A stretch of DNA of 39,688 nt from NCBI GenBank assembly GCA_018882585.1, contig VFFB01000010.1:1-39688 (forward strand), given 5' to 3'. Below, piece after piece: positions 8,201-15,728 of this stretch. The DNA comes from Candidatus Kapaibacterium sp. (GTDB lineage Bacteria; Bacteroidota; Ignavibacteria; Kapaibacteriales; Kapaibacteriaceae). Each line of letters starts with the position of its first letter. Positions within the stretch are counted from its first letter, which is position 1. The notes under the pieces were generated by a model. The model did not search any database and had not been told where the DNA came from. It worked only from the letters and a program-made list of their open reading frames with translations. The translations under genes and the position numbers were made by a program.

Positions 8201-10205
8201 AACGGCACCGGGCGTGGTAACTGGCACGATCATCCTACGGGGTATGCCTTGCGGGTGGACGGCAACGATCCCGTTCCGGGCCGACAAGGCGCGGCTTGGA
8301 GCCTCGGTTGCACCCGGCACCGTGTCGTTCGGTGTTGCCAGCGCATGCGAGACCATCGACGTGATCGACACGGTCGAGATTCGCAATGGCGGTACGGATC
8401 CGCTGGTCGTCCAGCCGGGTATTGTTGGCGCGCCCTACAGTGTGGTTGCCCCGACGGCCGAGACGACCGTCGACCCCGGGAAGACCCTTGACGTCATCAT
8501 CCGCTACGCACCCTCGGCTGCCGGAACGTACAACGATCAGCTGAAGCTGCCGTACACGGCGGGACTCTGCGACGACACGTTGCGCGTCAACCTGTCGGGG
8601 GTCGCCTCGAAGACCGACGTACGGGCACTCTCGACGACGATCGCCATGCCAGACCTTTCAGGCTGCGAGACCGAGATGGACACAACGATCACGTTGACCA
8701 ATACCGGCGACGCACCGATCTCGCTCACGTGGACCGCTCCGGCGGACGCTGTCATCACGACCACGCAACCGCTGACTGTTGCGCCCGGCAAAGACGCCGT
8801 GATCCCCGTGACGATCCGGCCCTCGGCCATTGGACCTTACAGCGTGCCGGTCGAATTCACGGCCACGCCTTGTGAATTGAAGCTGACGGTTACCCTGACA
8901 GGCTCGAAACAAGGCGTTTCGTTTGACACACCGCCCACGATAGCACTCGGCGAGGTAAACAGCTGCGCACCGGGTGGCGCCTCGGCTTCCGGCAGCATCA
9001 CCTACAACGGCACATCCGGAACTGGCAGTGTTACCGACGTGGTCACAGGGCCAGGGATTACGACGACCCTTGCCAAGAATGCCACGCTTGCCGCAGGCAC
9101 CCCGCTGTCGTTCAATGTCACATGGACGCCCACGCAGGACGGCGCTCTGGTCGACAGTATCGTTGTCATCCTGCAGCCATGCGATACGCGACGCGTGATC
9201 CGCGTGACGGGCGTCCGCACCACGCCTGCCATTGCTCCGGCACAACCCGCGGTCGACCTTGGGACATTGCCCGTCGGTGGAACGACGGGTACGATCACGT
9301 TCCGCAACAGCGGGACGGACACACTCAGCGCCATTGTCGGTTCCGATACGCCCGGAATCATTGTCACAGGCACACGGCCGGCAGCTCTCACGTCAATCCT
9401 TCCGGGGACGACCATCGAGGTTGACTACCGTATCCCCTGCGACGCAGGCACGGGCATCTCCGGCACGATTGCTGCCGTGGCGAATCCTTGTGCGCTGACG
9501 GCCGCGACGACGATCACGGCCGTATGCTCCAAGCCGCCTGCCGTCGGAACGGCAATAGTGGCGCTCGACACGCAACGCGTCAGCGTCGGCGATCGCGTTA
9601 CGATGCCTATCCGAATCGTCGGATCGTCGAACCTCAACAGCAGTGATGCCCGCTCGTGGAGAGCTCTTGTCTCGTACGACCCCTACATTCTGGTAGCAAC
9701 GGGCTCGACCCGAGACTGCTACACCGAGGGGATGATGGGACGTTGCACCACGGAGGTAACGGGTGTTCGCGGAGCCGACACCGTGGGTACGGTCGGACAG
9801 CTGACATTCACGGCCGTGCTTGGCTACACGTCGTTCTCGGCGGTGCAGATCGAATCCTTCGACTGGACGTCACAAACGCCGGTCACCACAACCGTCCGCC
9901 ATGGCCGCGTAGAGATCGACAACATCTGCAACGATCGATACCTGGTGTACAAGCGTGGTACAACCGTCAACGTTCGACCGCAACCGGCCGATGATGTGGT
10001 CGAGATCTCCATGCAGACGTCGGCACCAACGTCAGATGTCGTGCTGTACGACCTGATCGGAAATGTGGTCGACCGCATGACCATTGCACTTGACCGTGAT
10101 GGCGCAGGCACGATCGACGTGCGGCATCTCGAAGCAGGCACCTATCTCCTCACGGCACGTGTCGGCGACATCGTGCGTTCCAACATGATTGTCATCGCCC
10201 GATAA
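5280..10205 (+). CDS. Large secreted multidomain protein with SBBP-type repeats, Cys-paired anchor domains and a T9SS sorting tail
   Basis: A 1641-residue protein with a signal peptide (MKVLRPLVMLCFFAGVLSTALA). Next comes an N-terminal domain typical of SBBP-repeat proteins (about residues 35-255, DUF7948-like), then a beta-propeller of repeats built around W-(S/T)-T-Y/F-x-G and A-x-D-x-x-G-N motifs (about 258-745), and Ig/PKD-like modules (about 750-895). Five tandem repeats of about 100 residues resembling choice-of-anchor D/Hydin-type domains follow, each with two cysteines (about 900-1420). Then come a cohesin-like domain (about 1422-1545) and a C-terminal sorting-domain-like tail with YDLIGNVVDR and LEAGTYLLTA. 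It is expected to cross the outer membrane by T9SS and act at the cell surface. An AAAGGA ribosome site precedes the ATG. A barrel-protein gene follows after 11 bases. The exact function is unknown; adhesion or surface-layer roles fit the architecture. Confidence 0.85.
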   Translation: MKVLRPLVMLCFFAGVLSTALAGTGTRRAAPRPALEVNVGQVRTDNGLPADHVRAFSRQGNVTSYLHPTGAHLVTRTFDFERREEPTAPYTETAYRCDMRFLGGNPMARTIHGATAGGPSRYYLPGLNGVAAEQLTSMTFVDVWDGIDVRWTSGMQGLKYEFVVRPGADPSAIAIAFDGASSTRTTADGGFELATPMGVMNEAAPVSWRSADHDGRSNIGPADVRFMLSGNVLRFDVRSHDPSKTLVIDPAQIWTTYYSGNADIAEEVRLAKDKFMNVIITGASPATNLPTTVGVIQRNKKNGNGNWDGFIAKFDIDGKHLWSTYYGSSKQDAFRDVACDSLGNVWAVGFVGDVDAPNLIVDGKDATGKDTVKKFDILVVKLNPKGAWIDAFTMSGRENDIANAIDITGSNVTIVGVTRSPEIYGLRGTPYAKASAGTPPLPDNNDDAFIARFIPVPNNPDRSKLSWLTFFGGTAYDDALAVRCNSAGDIFVCGKTVSTNIPSTLGTFGGGSFFDGWIARFPSAGGARTWCTYLGGSLDDQALDIAVDNQGTPTVVGTTISTNFPVTPGLDGFIAGRAGFIAQLNAGTGARTWSTLVAANGVIGSMQLKGVAIDQSRRIWVTGFRELVTGWTTTTDAFQKTVTDETRTYDGIMARYSPTGQRQYASYLSAPSDPGIPAGLPPAGSDLGRDECFDVMCEGDAYMIFANITTSNNFPTKNAYQDSTNLLSTGLARNAVIAFFSDCPDSTISITGPSNICNGQPIQLAAPIGFAKYQWSTGETTRTITVADSGSYILTAITDKGCRYRDTLKVQYFVSASISAGKDITICKDTLTELSVTITGGTPPFKYKWNRIESGQEYIQGDTTATPKVFPATTSNYEIATTDANGCISRDTILVAVLDPKPTFGSGNVEFGLIDACSSFGEAGFILRNPMPYPITVTTITSATGTISDATPLGAGGLTIPANGSADLMARYTPTAPGVVTGTIILRGMPCGWTATIPFRADKARLGASVAPGTVSFGVASACETIDVIDTVEIRNGGTDPLVVQPGIVGAPYSVVAPTAETTVDPGKTLDVIIRYAPSAAGTYNDQLKLPYTAGLCDDTLRVNLSGVASKTDVRALSTTIAMPDLSGCETEMDTTITLTNTGDAPISLTWTAPADAVITTTQPLTVAPGKDAVIPVTIRPSAIGPYSVPVEFTATPCELKLTVTLTGSKQGVSFDTPPTIALGEVNSCAPGGASASGSITYNGTSGTGSVTDVVTGPGITTTLAKNATLAAGTPLSFNVTWTPTQDGALVDSIVVILQPCDTRRVIRVTGVRTTPAIAPAQPAVDLGTLPVGGTTGTITFRNSGTDTLSAIVGSDTPGIIVTGTRPAALTSILPGTTIEVDYRIPCDAGTGISGTIAAVANPCALTAATTITAVCSKPPAVGTAIVALDTQRVSVGDRVTMPIRIVGSSNLNSSDARSWRALVSYDPYILVATGSTRDCYTEGMMGRCTTEVTGVRGADTVGTVGQLTFTAVLGYTSFSAVQIESFDWTSQTPVTTTVRHGRVEIDNICNDRYLVYKRGTTVNVRPQPADDVVEISMQTSAPTSDVVLYDLIGNVVDRMTIALDRDGAGTIDVRHLEAGTYLLTARVGDIVRSNMIVIAR

Positions 10206-10216
10206 GGAGTCCGACC

Positions 10217-11056
10217 ATGTCACCAATGAACCGACTGCTGATCTGCTTCTGTGCACTGTTGTGCGTAACGTCCGTGACTGCATTCGCTCAGGACGATGAG
10301 GAGACGTCGAAACTTCCCACGCGCAGGCAAGCCTACATCGACCCCGTCGTGTCGAACTCCGAGATCCTGAGCCTGGGACTGCACGGTGGCTTCGGCTCGA
10401 CAAGTCACTCCGGAGCCTTCAAAGGAGCGCCGAATGTCCTGTCATGCTGCCCCGAGTTCAGCTCGGGCAGCGGAAGCGGCATCGTGTTCGGCCTGGATGT
10501 CTCATTGCCCCTTACCGAGAAGCTGCGGTTCCTTGGTCGGATAAACCTGCAGGGCCTTGGAGGTGCGTTCGAGGCTTCCGAGTCGACGACGGTTCGCATC
10601 GGGAATCAGGCCGTCGAGACGTCCTTCCTTCATACGTTCGATGCGTCGCTCAGTATGATCGCCCTTGAGCCGGCCGTGGAGTACCGCCTAGGCGGTCTTG
10701 GAATCGTTGCAGGTCTTCGTGTGGGCATCCTGTCAGGAGGGACGTACAAGCAGGTCGACGAACTTTCGGACAAGAGTATCCCCTATACCTTCCCGAACGG
10801 CCAACAGGTGTTTCAGAATGCAACGGGTGATCTTACCGACCTGTCATCAATGCAGATCGGCGCTCTTGCCGGACTTCGCTACCATGTTGGGCTGAGCAAC
10901 AACCTGAGTGTCGTACCCGAGGTGATGTTTGCGCCAAACTTCACCGCGTTGAACGCGGATAGGGATTGGGGCGTTAGCTCACTGCGCTTCGGAGCTTCCG
11001 TTGTGCTCACCTTGTGGGGCAAGAACGTGATCGCTTCGCCCGTCATGCCGAAGTAA
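10217..11056 (+). CDS. Small outer-membrane beta-barrel protein with a Cys-Cys motif, partner of the upstream cargo gene
   Basis: A 279-residue protein with a signal peptide ending near residue 25 (VTAFAQ). The remainder alternates amphipathic strands and turns, as in PorT-like eight-stranded barrels, and ends in a strand (FGASVVLTLW) plus a short tail. A CCPEFSSGSGSG segment sits at residues 77-88. The same layout, including CCTEYTTSTGFG, recurs in the barrel domain of the OmpA-like protein at 33096-35234. An AGGAG site at 10205-10209 sits seven bases before the ATG at 10217 and supports that start over the ATG at 10226. The gene follows the large T9SS cargo gene by 11 bases, so the two are probably co-transcribed. 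This resembles the PorP/SprF arrangement, although I do not recognise PorP/SprF sequence features. The function is inferred. Confidence 0.72.
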   Translation: MSPMNRLLICFCALLCVTSVTAFAQDDEETSKLPTRRQAYIDPVVSNSEILSLGLHGGFGSTSHSGAFKGAPNVLSCCPEFSSGSGSGIVFGLDVSLPLTEKLRFLGRINLQGLGGAFEASESTTVRIGNQAVETSFLHTFDASLSMIALEPAVEYRLGGLGIVAGLRVGILSGGTYKQVDELSDKSIPYTFPNGQQVFQNATGDLTDLSSMQIGALAGLRYHVGLSNNLSVVPEVMFAPNFTALNADRDWGVSSLRFGASVVLTLWGKNVIASPVMPK

Positions 11057-11086
11057 TCCTTCGACCATCGACCGTCGGCTTCGCCG

Positions 11087-11094
11087 TATGTTTG
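11087..11094 (+). promoter_or_regulatory. Predicted -7 box for prfC
   Basis: TATGTTTG is an exact TAnnTTTG match ending seven bases before the prfC ATG at 11102, suggesting a leaderless or near-leaderless transcript. The surrounding stretch from 11085 is nearly identical to the one before ffh (25545 onward). Confidence 0.5.
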
Positions 11095-11101
11095 TGGTCC
11101 T

Positions 11102-12658
11102 ATGTCATCAACGACCGCCGAGATCGCTCGTCGGCGTACGGTTGCCATCATCTCGCACCCCGACGCCGGCAAAACGACGCTGACCGAAAAACTTCTTCTG
11201 TACTCGGGCGCCATCCATAAGGCCGGCGCCGTCACGGGCGGCAAGCACAGTTCGACAACCTCGGACTGGATGGAGATCGAACAGCAGCGCGGTATCTCCG
11301 TGTCGTCCAGCGCCATGCGCGTCGAGTACGACGGCTACCTGCTGAACATTCTTGACACACCCGGCCACCAGGACTTTTCGGAAGACACGTACCGGACGCT
11401 GATGGCCGTGGACTCGGCCATCATGCTTCTCGACGCTGGCCGGGGCGTACAGGAGCAGACCATCAAGCTGTTCAAGGTATGTCGTGACCGCGGCATACCG
11501 ATCGTTACACTGATGAACAAGCTCGACCGCCCGGCACGCAACCCACTGGAGTTGCTGGACGAGGTGGAGCAGGTGCTTGGCATCACGGCCATTCCGCGAA
11601 CGTGGCCTATTGGCGATGGTACAGACTTCCGAGGCATCTATGACCGCGAGGCAAGGATGTTTCACCAGTTCGAGCGCACCGTCGGTAATAAGTACAAGGC
11701 CCCGGTCGACGTCAGCGATATCCGTAGTGCGGCAATCCGCGAAGCCCTCGGTTCGGCGCAACACGACCGGCTGCTTGAGGACCTCGAATTCGTAGACCAT
11801 GTCATCCCGACGTTCGACCGCAACGCCTACCTGAACGAATCTTGCACGCCGGTGTATTGGGGCTCGGCCATCACCAACTTCGGCATTGAGCATTTCCTGC
11901 AACAGATCCTTGATCTTGCGCCGGCACCGCAGCCATTCGAGATGTCAGGGGGCATTGTGCCACCCGAAGAGGCGGAGTTCACCGGCTTTGTCTACAAAGT
12001 GCAGGCCAACATGAACAAGGCCCACCGTGACCGGATCTCCTTCCTGCGCATCGTCTCGGGAACATTCGAGCGTGGCATGACGGCGTTTCACCCGCGTTCG
12101 GGCAAGGAGACGAAGCTGACGTATCCCTTCGAGATCTTTGGCCGCGAGCGCAAGATCATCGATGTAGCCTATCCCGGCGACGTGATCGGTCTTACGAATC
12201 CGGGTTTGTTTCAGGTTGGCGACACCATCACCGAACGCAGCAACATTACGCTTGAACGGTTCCCGCGCTTCGCGCCGGAGATCTTTGCCAAGGTCTGGCC
12301 ATCGACCGGGTCGTTCTCGAAGTCGTTCCGCAAGGGCATCGACCAGTTGCGCGAAGAGGGAGTCATCCAGATCTTTTCCGAGGCAGACCGAAGCCCCGTA
12401 CCAATGGTTGCCGTTGTTGGCGAACTCCAGCTGGAACTCTTCGCATGGCGCATGGCAAACGAATACAACGAGTCGATCAAGCTTGAGCGACTGCCCTATA
12501 CGCGTACACGGTGGATCACGGGCGATGCCCGCCCGGCAACGGCCGCACCCGTCGTCTTCGACGACAATGACCGGGCCGTTGTGCTGTTCAAGAGCGACTG
12601 GGAGATCGACTACACCGTAGAGCGCAGCCCTGGGCTGGTGCTGCGAGATACTCCCTGA
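11102..12658 (+). CDS. prfC: Peptide chain release factor 3
   Basis: A 518-residue translational GTPase that recycles release factors 1 and 2 from the ribosome after termination. The G1 loop SHPDAGKTT is at residues 19-27, the switch I region contains the characteristic GGKHSSTTSDWMEIEQQRGIS segment, G3 is DTPGHQDF (about 84-91) and G4 is NKLD (about 140). SDW-ME-E-QRGISV distinguishes RF3 from EF-G. Length is close to the usual 520-530. No Shine-Dalgarno is seen; a -7 box lies directly upstream. It ends four bases from the convergent pirin gene. Confidence 0.97.
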   Translation: MSSTTAEIARRRTVAIISHPDAGKTTLTEKLLLYSGAIHKAGAVTGGKHSSTTSDWMEIEQQRGISVSSSAMRVEYDGYLLNILDTPGHQDFSEDTYRTLMAVDSAIMLLDAGRGVQEQTIKLFKVCRDRGIPIVTLMNKLDRPARNPLELLDEVEQVLGITAIPRTWPIGDGTDFRGIYDREARMFHQFERTVGNKYKAPVDVSDIRSAAIREALGSAQHDRLLEDLEFVDHVIPTFDRNAYLNESCTPVYWGSAITNFGIEHFLQQILDLAPAPQPFEMSGGIVPPEEAEFTGFVYKVQANMNKAHRDRISFLRIVSGTFERGMTAFHPRSGKETKLTYPFEIFGRERKIIDVAYPGDVIGLTNPGLFQVGDTITERSNITLERFPRFAPEIFAKVWPSTGSFSKSFRKGIDQLREEGVIQIFSEADRSPVPMVAVVGELQLELFAWRMANEYNESIKLERLPYTRTRWITGDARPATAAPVVFDDNDRAVVLFKSDWEIDYTVERSPGLVLRDTP

Positions 12659-12665
12659 TGCATCA
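12656..12665. repeat. Palindrome containing both convergent stop codons
   Basis: TGATGCATCA is a perfect ten-base palindrome. Its left TGA is the prfC stop and its right arm, read on the minus strand, is the TGA of the pirin gene. It is too short and lacks a T-run to be a convincing terminator. Confidence 0.6.
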
Positions 12666-13523
12666 CTCGTCAAGGACGCCGAACTTGCCTCCGGCATAGT
12701 CACGGAAGGCTGCACGCAGTTCGTCGTCGGTGTTCATGACGAAGGGACCGTACGAAGCGATCGGTTCGCCGATCGGTTCCCCGCCCAGGAACAACAGGTG
12801 GCCATCCTCAAGCACCTCGATCATGATGTCGCCATCGACGTCGTCGAACACGACAAGCTGCTGACGGTCGACGCGATGCTCGTTATTCACGCGGATGCTT
12901 CCGCCAAGCACGTAAAGAAGGCTGCGTCGTTCTGCGGGAGCCTCCAGTAGTCCACTGCCCCCTTGCTTCATTGATGCCATGATGGCCGTGATTGGTGTCT
13001 GCGTGATGGCAGGCCCCGTCACATTACCGTAGGTGCCGGCCACGACGCTGCACGTAACCGCGCCGTCGAGCATGGACACAGTCGGTATAGCTTCGCGATG
13101 CAACTCCTGGTACACGGGGTGCATCATCTTTTTGGCTGCCGGAAGATTCACCCACAGCTGAATGAGCTCCAGCTCTCCGCCGCGTTCCATAAGATCAGGC
13201 GTAGGCCCTTCGCTGTGCAGGATACCGCTGCCGCTGGTGATCCACTGCACTTCGCCGGCGCTTATGCTACCGGCATTACCGAGGGAATCGCGATGCAGCA
13301 CGCTCCCCCGGTAGACGAATGTGACCGGCTCGAAACCTCGATGTGGATGCGGCTCGATGCGGTGCGCTTCGCCGCCCGACGTGAATTGTTGCGGTCCTGC
13401 ATGATGCAGCAGCAGGAACGGATCAGCATCACGCAGCGCATGTGTTGGCAACGGCTGCGCAACCCGCAGCGGACCAACGCCCGTGTGCAACGACGATGTG
13501 ATGAGTCGGATGGGACGAAACAT
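12663..13523 (-). CDS. Pirin family protein
   Basis: A 286-residue double-cupin protein. The pirin metal-binding motif HPHRGFEP is at residues 59-66 (H59, H61) and the second half HSEGP at 103-107 (H103, E105), so all four usual metal ligands are present. Bacterial pirins are cytoplasmic; several have quercetinase activity or bind metabolic enzymes, but the substrate here cannot be told from sequence. It is followed closely downstream by the end of prfC (convergent). The YceI-family gene lies 24 bases upstream on the same strand, so both are probably transcribed from the operator-controlled promoter near 14125. That link would place pirin in the same stress-responsive unit. Confidence 0.93.
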   Translation of the reverse strand: MFRPIRLITSSLHTGVGPLRVAQPLPTHALRDADPFLLLHHAGPQQFTSGGEAHRIEPHPHRGFEPVTFVYRGSVLHRDSLGNAGSISAGEVQWITSGSGILHSEGPTPDLMERGGELELIQLWVNLPAAKKMMHPVYQELHREAIPTVSMLDGAVTCSVVAGTYGNVTGPAITQTPITAIMASMKQGGSGLLEAPAERRSLLYVLGGSIRVNNEHRVDRQQLVVFDDVDGDIMIEVLEDGHLLFLGGEPIGEPIASYGPFVMNTDDELRAAFRDYAGGKFGVLDE

Positions 13524-13547
13524 CGCAGGAACCTTGAGTGGGGGTGA

Positions 13548-14075
13548 TTAGGCCGTCTTCTGTAGCTGAACGTTCAGCATCAGGCGGACGTCATCGCTGA
13601 CAACAATACCACCTGCTTCGGTAACAGCACTCCAGCCAAGACCGAACTCCTTGCGGTTGATCGTACCGGTGATCTCAAAACCGGCCTTCTCGTTACCATA
13701 GAAGTCAGTCATACGGCCGCCATACTCTACGTTCAGCGTCACAGGCTTGGTCACGTCGCGGATGGTCAGATCGCCAAGCAGCGAGTAATTCCCATCGGCC
13801 TTCTTCGTGAACGATGTAGATGCGAACGTCATGGCAGGGTACTTCTCGGCGTTAAAGAAGTCATCCGACTTCAAGTGTCCGTCGCGCATCTCGTTCTTCG
13901 TATTGATGGAGTTGACGTCTGCCGAAAACGCAATCTTGGCATCGGAGAAGTCGTCAGCGGCGGCATCGACGTTCACGTTGTACGATGTGAATTCGCCGGT
14001 AACGGTGTTGATCATTAGGTGCTTCACCTTGAATTGCACGTCGCTGTGCAGCGGATCGACGGTCCATGTAGCCAT
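13548..14075 (-). CDS. YceI family lipocalin-like protein
   Basis: A 175-residue protein of the YceI family, an extended beta-barrel that binds polyisoprenoid or other amphiphilic lipids. Typical elements are the opening WTVDPLHSDVQFKVKHL, the KSDDFFNAEKYPAMTF segment, LTIRDVTKPVTL and the closing strand. No signal peptide is visible, unlike periplasmic E. coli YceI, so this form may be cytoplasmic. Two in-frame ATGs lie at 14081 and 14075. I chose 14075 because the GGAG motif abuts the first ATG but is six bases from the second, and because family members begin at that point. A twin operator and promoter lie 47-67 bases upstream, so it is likely the lead gene of a regulated unit with pirin. 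Confidence 0.93.
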   Translation of the reverse strand: MATWTVDPLHSDVQFKVKHLMINTVTGEFTSYNVNVDAAADDFSDAKIAFSADVNSINTKNEMRDGHLKSDDFFNAEKYPAMTFASTSFTKKADGNYSLLGDLTIRDVTKPVTLNVEYGGRMTDFYGNEKAGFEITGTINRKEFGLGWSAVTEAGGIVVSDDVRLMLNVQLQKTA

Positions 14076-14109
14076 TCTCATCTCCAAGAAGTGTGGTGGT
14101 GTGATTATG

Positions 14110-14143
14110 TGTGTTGAAACACAAATATATGTGTCGCAACACG
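14110..14143. promoter_or_regulatory. Twin palindromic operator flanking the yceI promoter
   Basis: Two copies of TGTGT-N4-ACAC(A/G) lie at 14110-14123 and 14130-14143, with centres 20 bases apart (two helical turns). Together, 14111-14142 forms one larger dyad with 13-base arms matching at 11 positions and an AATATA core. The predicted -7 box lies in the gap between the copies. This is the kind of site bound by MarR- or TetR-type dimeric repressors; the regulator itself is not in the window. Confidence 0.75.
14122..14129 (-). promoter_or_regulatory. Predicted Bacteroidota-type promoter of the yceI-pirin unit
   Basis: On the minus strand this reads TATATTTG, an exact TAnnTTTG match. A TTTG lies 20 bases upstream (14150-14153 on the plus strand as caaa), the spacing expected for a -33/-7 pair. 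Transcription would start near 14115, giving a leader of about 40 bases with the GGAG site. The box overlaps the operator. Confidence 0.7.
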
Positions 14144-14179
14144 TTTTTCCAAACTCTGCTGCAACTTCTTGCCCGGGCG

Positions 14180-15544
14180 TTACGGAATCATGTATGGCGT
14201 TCGCAGCACCACTCGACCGCCGTGGGTAACGCTGATGTACATCGGCCCGTGCAGTGCAGACACGTTGGCCGTGCATGCACCATTGACGACCTGGGCCTCG
14301 GTCTGCATGCACTGACGTCCGTCGTACGAGTCGATCTCGATGAAGGCCATGTCATACCGATCGTCAAGTCCGCGCACATGCAGCATCCCGGCATCATCCA
14401 CACAAATGAAGGCATACTGGTCAAGGGCCAAGGAGACTCCTGCCCGCGGTAACGTAAATGTCCCGACCCAGGCGTGACGACCGTTCACACCAAACTGGTG
14501 CAACCAATCGCGTGTGAATCGTTGTTCGAAGAATGGCCACCACACCGCATATGGTTCACCGTTGTTGACCGGATACAGATAATCACCGATATGGTCAGCC
14601 GTGACGTTTCGATACAGCAGTAGACCCGCATTCGATGGCAGGAATCTGCAGCGCATGCCGTCAGTGTCGGGATCGCCATTGAGTTCGATGACGCGAACAA
14701 CGGAATCACCATCGCGATCATAGATCACGCACGAGCCTCCGCGGGGCGGGACGCCGAGTTCCGGCAGACGTGTAACGGCCACATATCTGGCATCGTCCGA
14801 CACGGCGATCGAGGCGATCTGGTCCTGACCTCTGCCTCCGTGAAAGATATCGGTGATGATGCCGGTCGAAGCGTCGAGCAGAACGCCCACGTCACGTGCA
14901 CCCAGGTAGGACGTTCTGACAGTGGCGATGAAGCGCTCGTCCGGCGTCATCATGGGCCGAGCCTTGGTCGCCGTAAACACGGTGATAAACCGCCACAGCG
15001 TATCACCCCGATCCGTATCGTACATCACACCATCGATGTTGCTGTACAGGTGGCATCCGTCGTGCGACAGCAGGACGTGTGGCAGTGCTTCGGCCGAGCC
15101 CGTAAACTCCCGACGCAGACGCATCTCCGGCCAATGCCACAACTTGATGCGACCAGCCTCGGCTGTAGCGAGCGATCTGCCGTTCCCGGCAAACACAACG
15201 TCTCTGATCGAGCTCACATGCCCAGTCTCCAGACTGCGCAACGAGTCGCCCGTGCGGATATCGTACACTACCAGTTTCTGACCACGTTGTCTAACACTCG
15301 AATTCGCCGTGACGGCAGCCACCAGCGTCGGCTCGTCACCGCCAAGGTCGCAAGCCTGGTACTCGACGAAGTCCCGCGCTGAGGCCAGATGCGTCCACAG
15401 GGTATCAACCCGCGGCGTCATCAAGGGCAGGGGCACCTGCGCCGGCAGCGGGACCTGTGCGATGGAAACGAAGAACGATGCCAATGCACATAGCGCAATG
15501 GCCTTGGCCGCATCAAGACGTGCGGCTGCAATGCGAGGAAACAT
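14180..15544 (-). CDS. Secreted WD40/propeller-like protein of unknown function
   Basis: A 454-residue protein with an N-terminal signal-like helix (AIALCALASFFVSIAQ at about residues 16-31). It then has degenerate WD40-type blades, recognisable by segments such as GHVSSIRDVVFAGNGRSLATAEAGRIKLW and SIAVSDDARYVAVTRL. The propeller is probably six or seven blades. No C-terminal T9SS sorting tail is evident; the protein ends in a short segment (VVLRTPYMIP), so it may be periplasmic. I chose the ATG at 15544; an in-frame TTG at 15565 is the alternative. A run of seven Gs just upstream could act as a crude ribosome site. The fold resembles the central part of the protein at 35231-37288, but the two differ in other domains. 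Its job is unknown. Confidence 0.7.
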   Translation of the reverse strand: MFPRIAAARLDAAKAIALCALASFFVSIAQVPLPAQVPLPLMTPRVDTLWTHLASARDFVEYQACDLGGDEPTLVAAVTANSSVRQRGQKLVVYDIRTGDSLRSLETGHVSSIRDVVFAGNGRSLATAEAGRIKLWHWPEMRLRREFTGSAEALPHVLLSHDGCHLYSNIDGVMYDTDRGDTLWRFITVFTATKARPMMTPDERFIATVRTSYLGARDVGVLLDASTGIITDIFHGGRGQDQIASIAVSDDARYVAVTRLPELGVPPRGGSCVIYDRDGDSVVRVIELNGDPDTDGMRCRFLPSNAGLLLYRNVTADHIGDYLYPVNNGEPYAVWWPFFEQRFTRDWLHQFGVNGRHAWVGTFTLPRAGVSLALDQYAFICVDDAGMLHVRGLDDRYDMAFIEIDSYDGRQCMQTEAQVVNGACTANVSALHGPMYISVTHGGRVVLRTPYMIP

Positions 15545-15590
15545 GACCCCCCCGGGAGCAAGCAAAACGTGACTTCGTTCACGTCACGTG

Positions 15591-15648
15591 TGCGACTGAA
15601 GGATCGCACGTCATGCATGAACGGTTGCGAATCTCGGTGCTGCAACCG
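15591..15648. repeat. Two small inverted repeats in the deoC-propeller gene gap
   Basis: The 184-base gap 15545-15728 has no gene. It contains TGCGA/TCGCA (15591-15595 with 15603-15607) and CGGTTGC/GCAACCG (15622-15628 with 15642-15648). They lie upstream of the propeller gene on the minus strand and downstream of deoC. Neither has a T-run, so a regulatory role is at least as likely as termination. I see no clear promoter box here. Confidence 0.35.
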
Positions 15649-15704
15649 GAGAAGGCGAGATGTAGATTTACTCGATATGCACTACTGGCACTGGTGCCGG
15701 CCTT

Positions 15705-15722
15705 GGAGCGGCGTACCGCTCC
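15705..15722 (-). terminator. Hairpin just after deoC, possible terminator
   Basis: GGAGCGG and CCGCTCC form a perfect seven-base GC-rich stem with a four-base loop (CGTA), six bases after the deoC stop. There is no T-run on the minus strand, so it would be a weak intrinsic terminator or an mRNA-stabilising 3' end of the tsaC-deoC operon. Confidence 0.45.
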
Positions 15723-15728
15723 GCGTGA

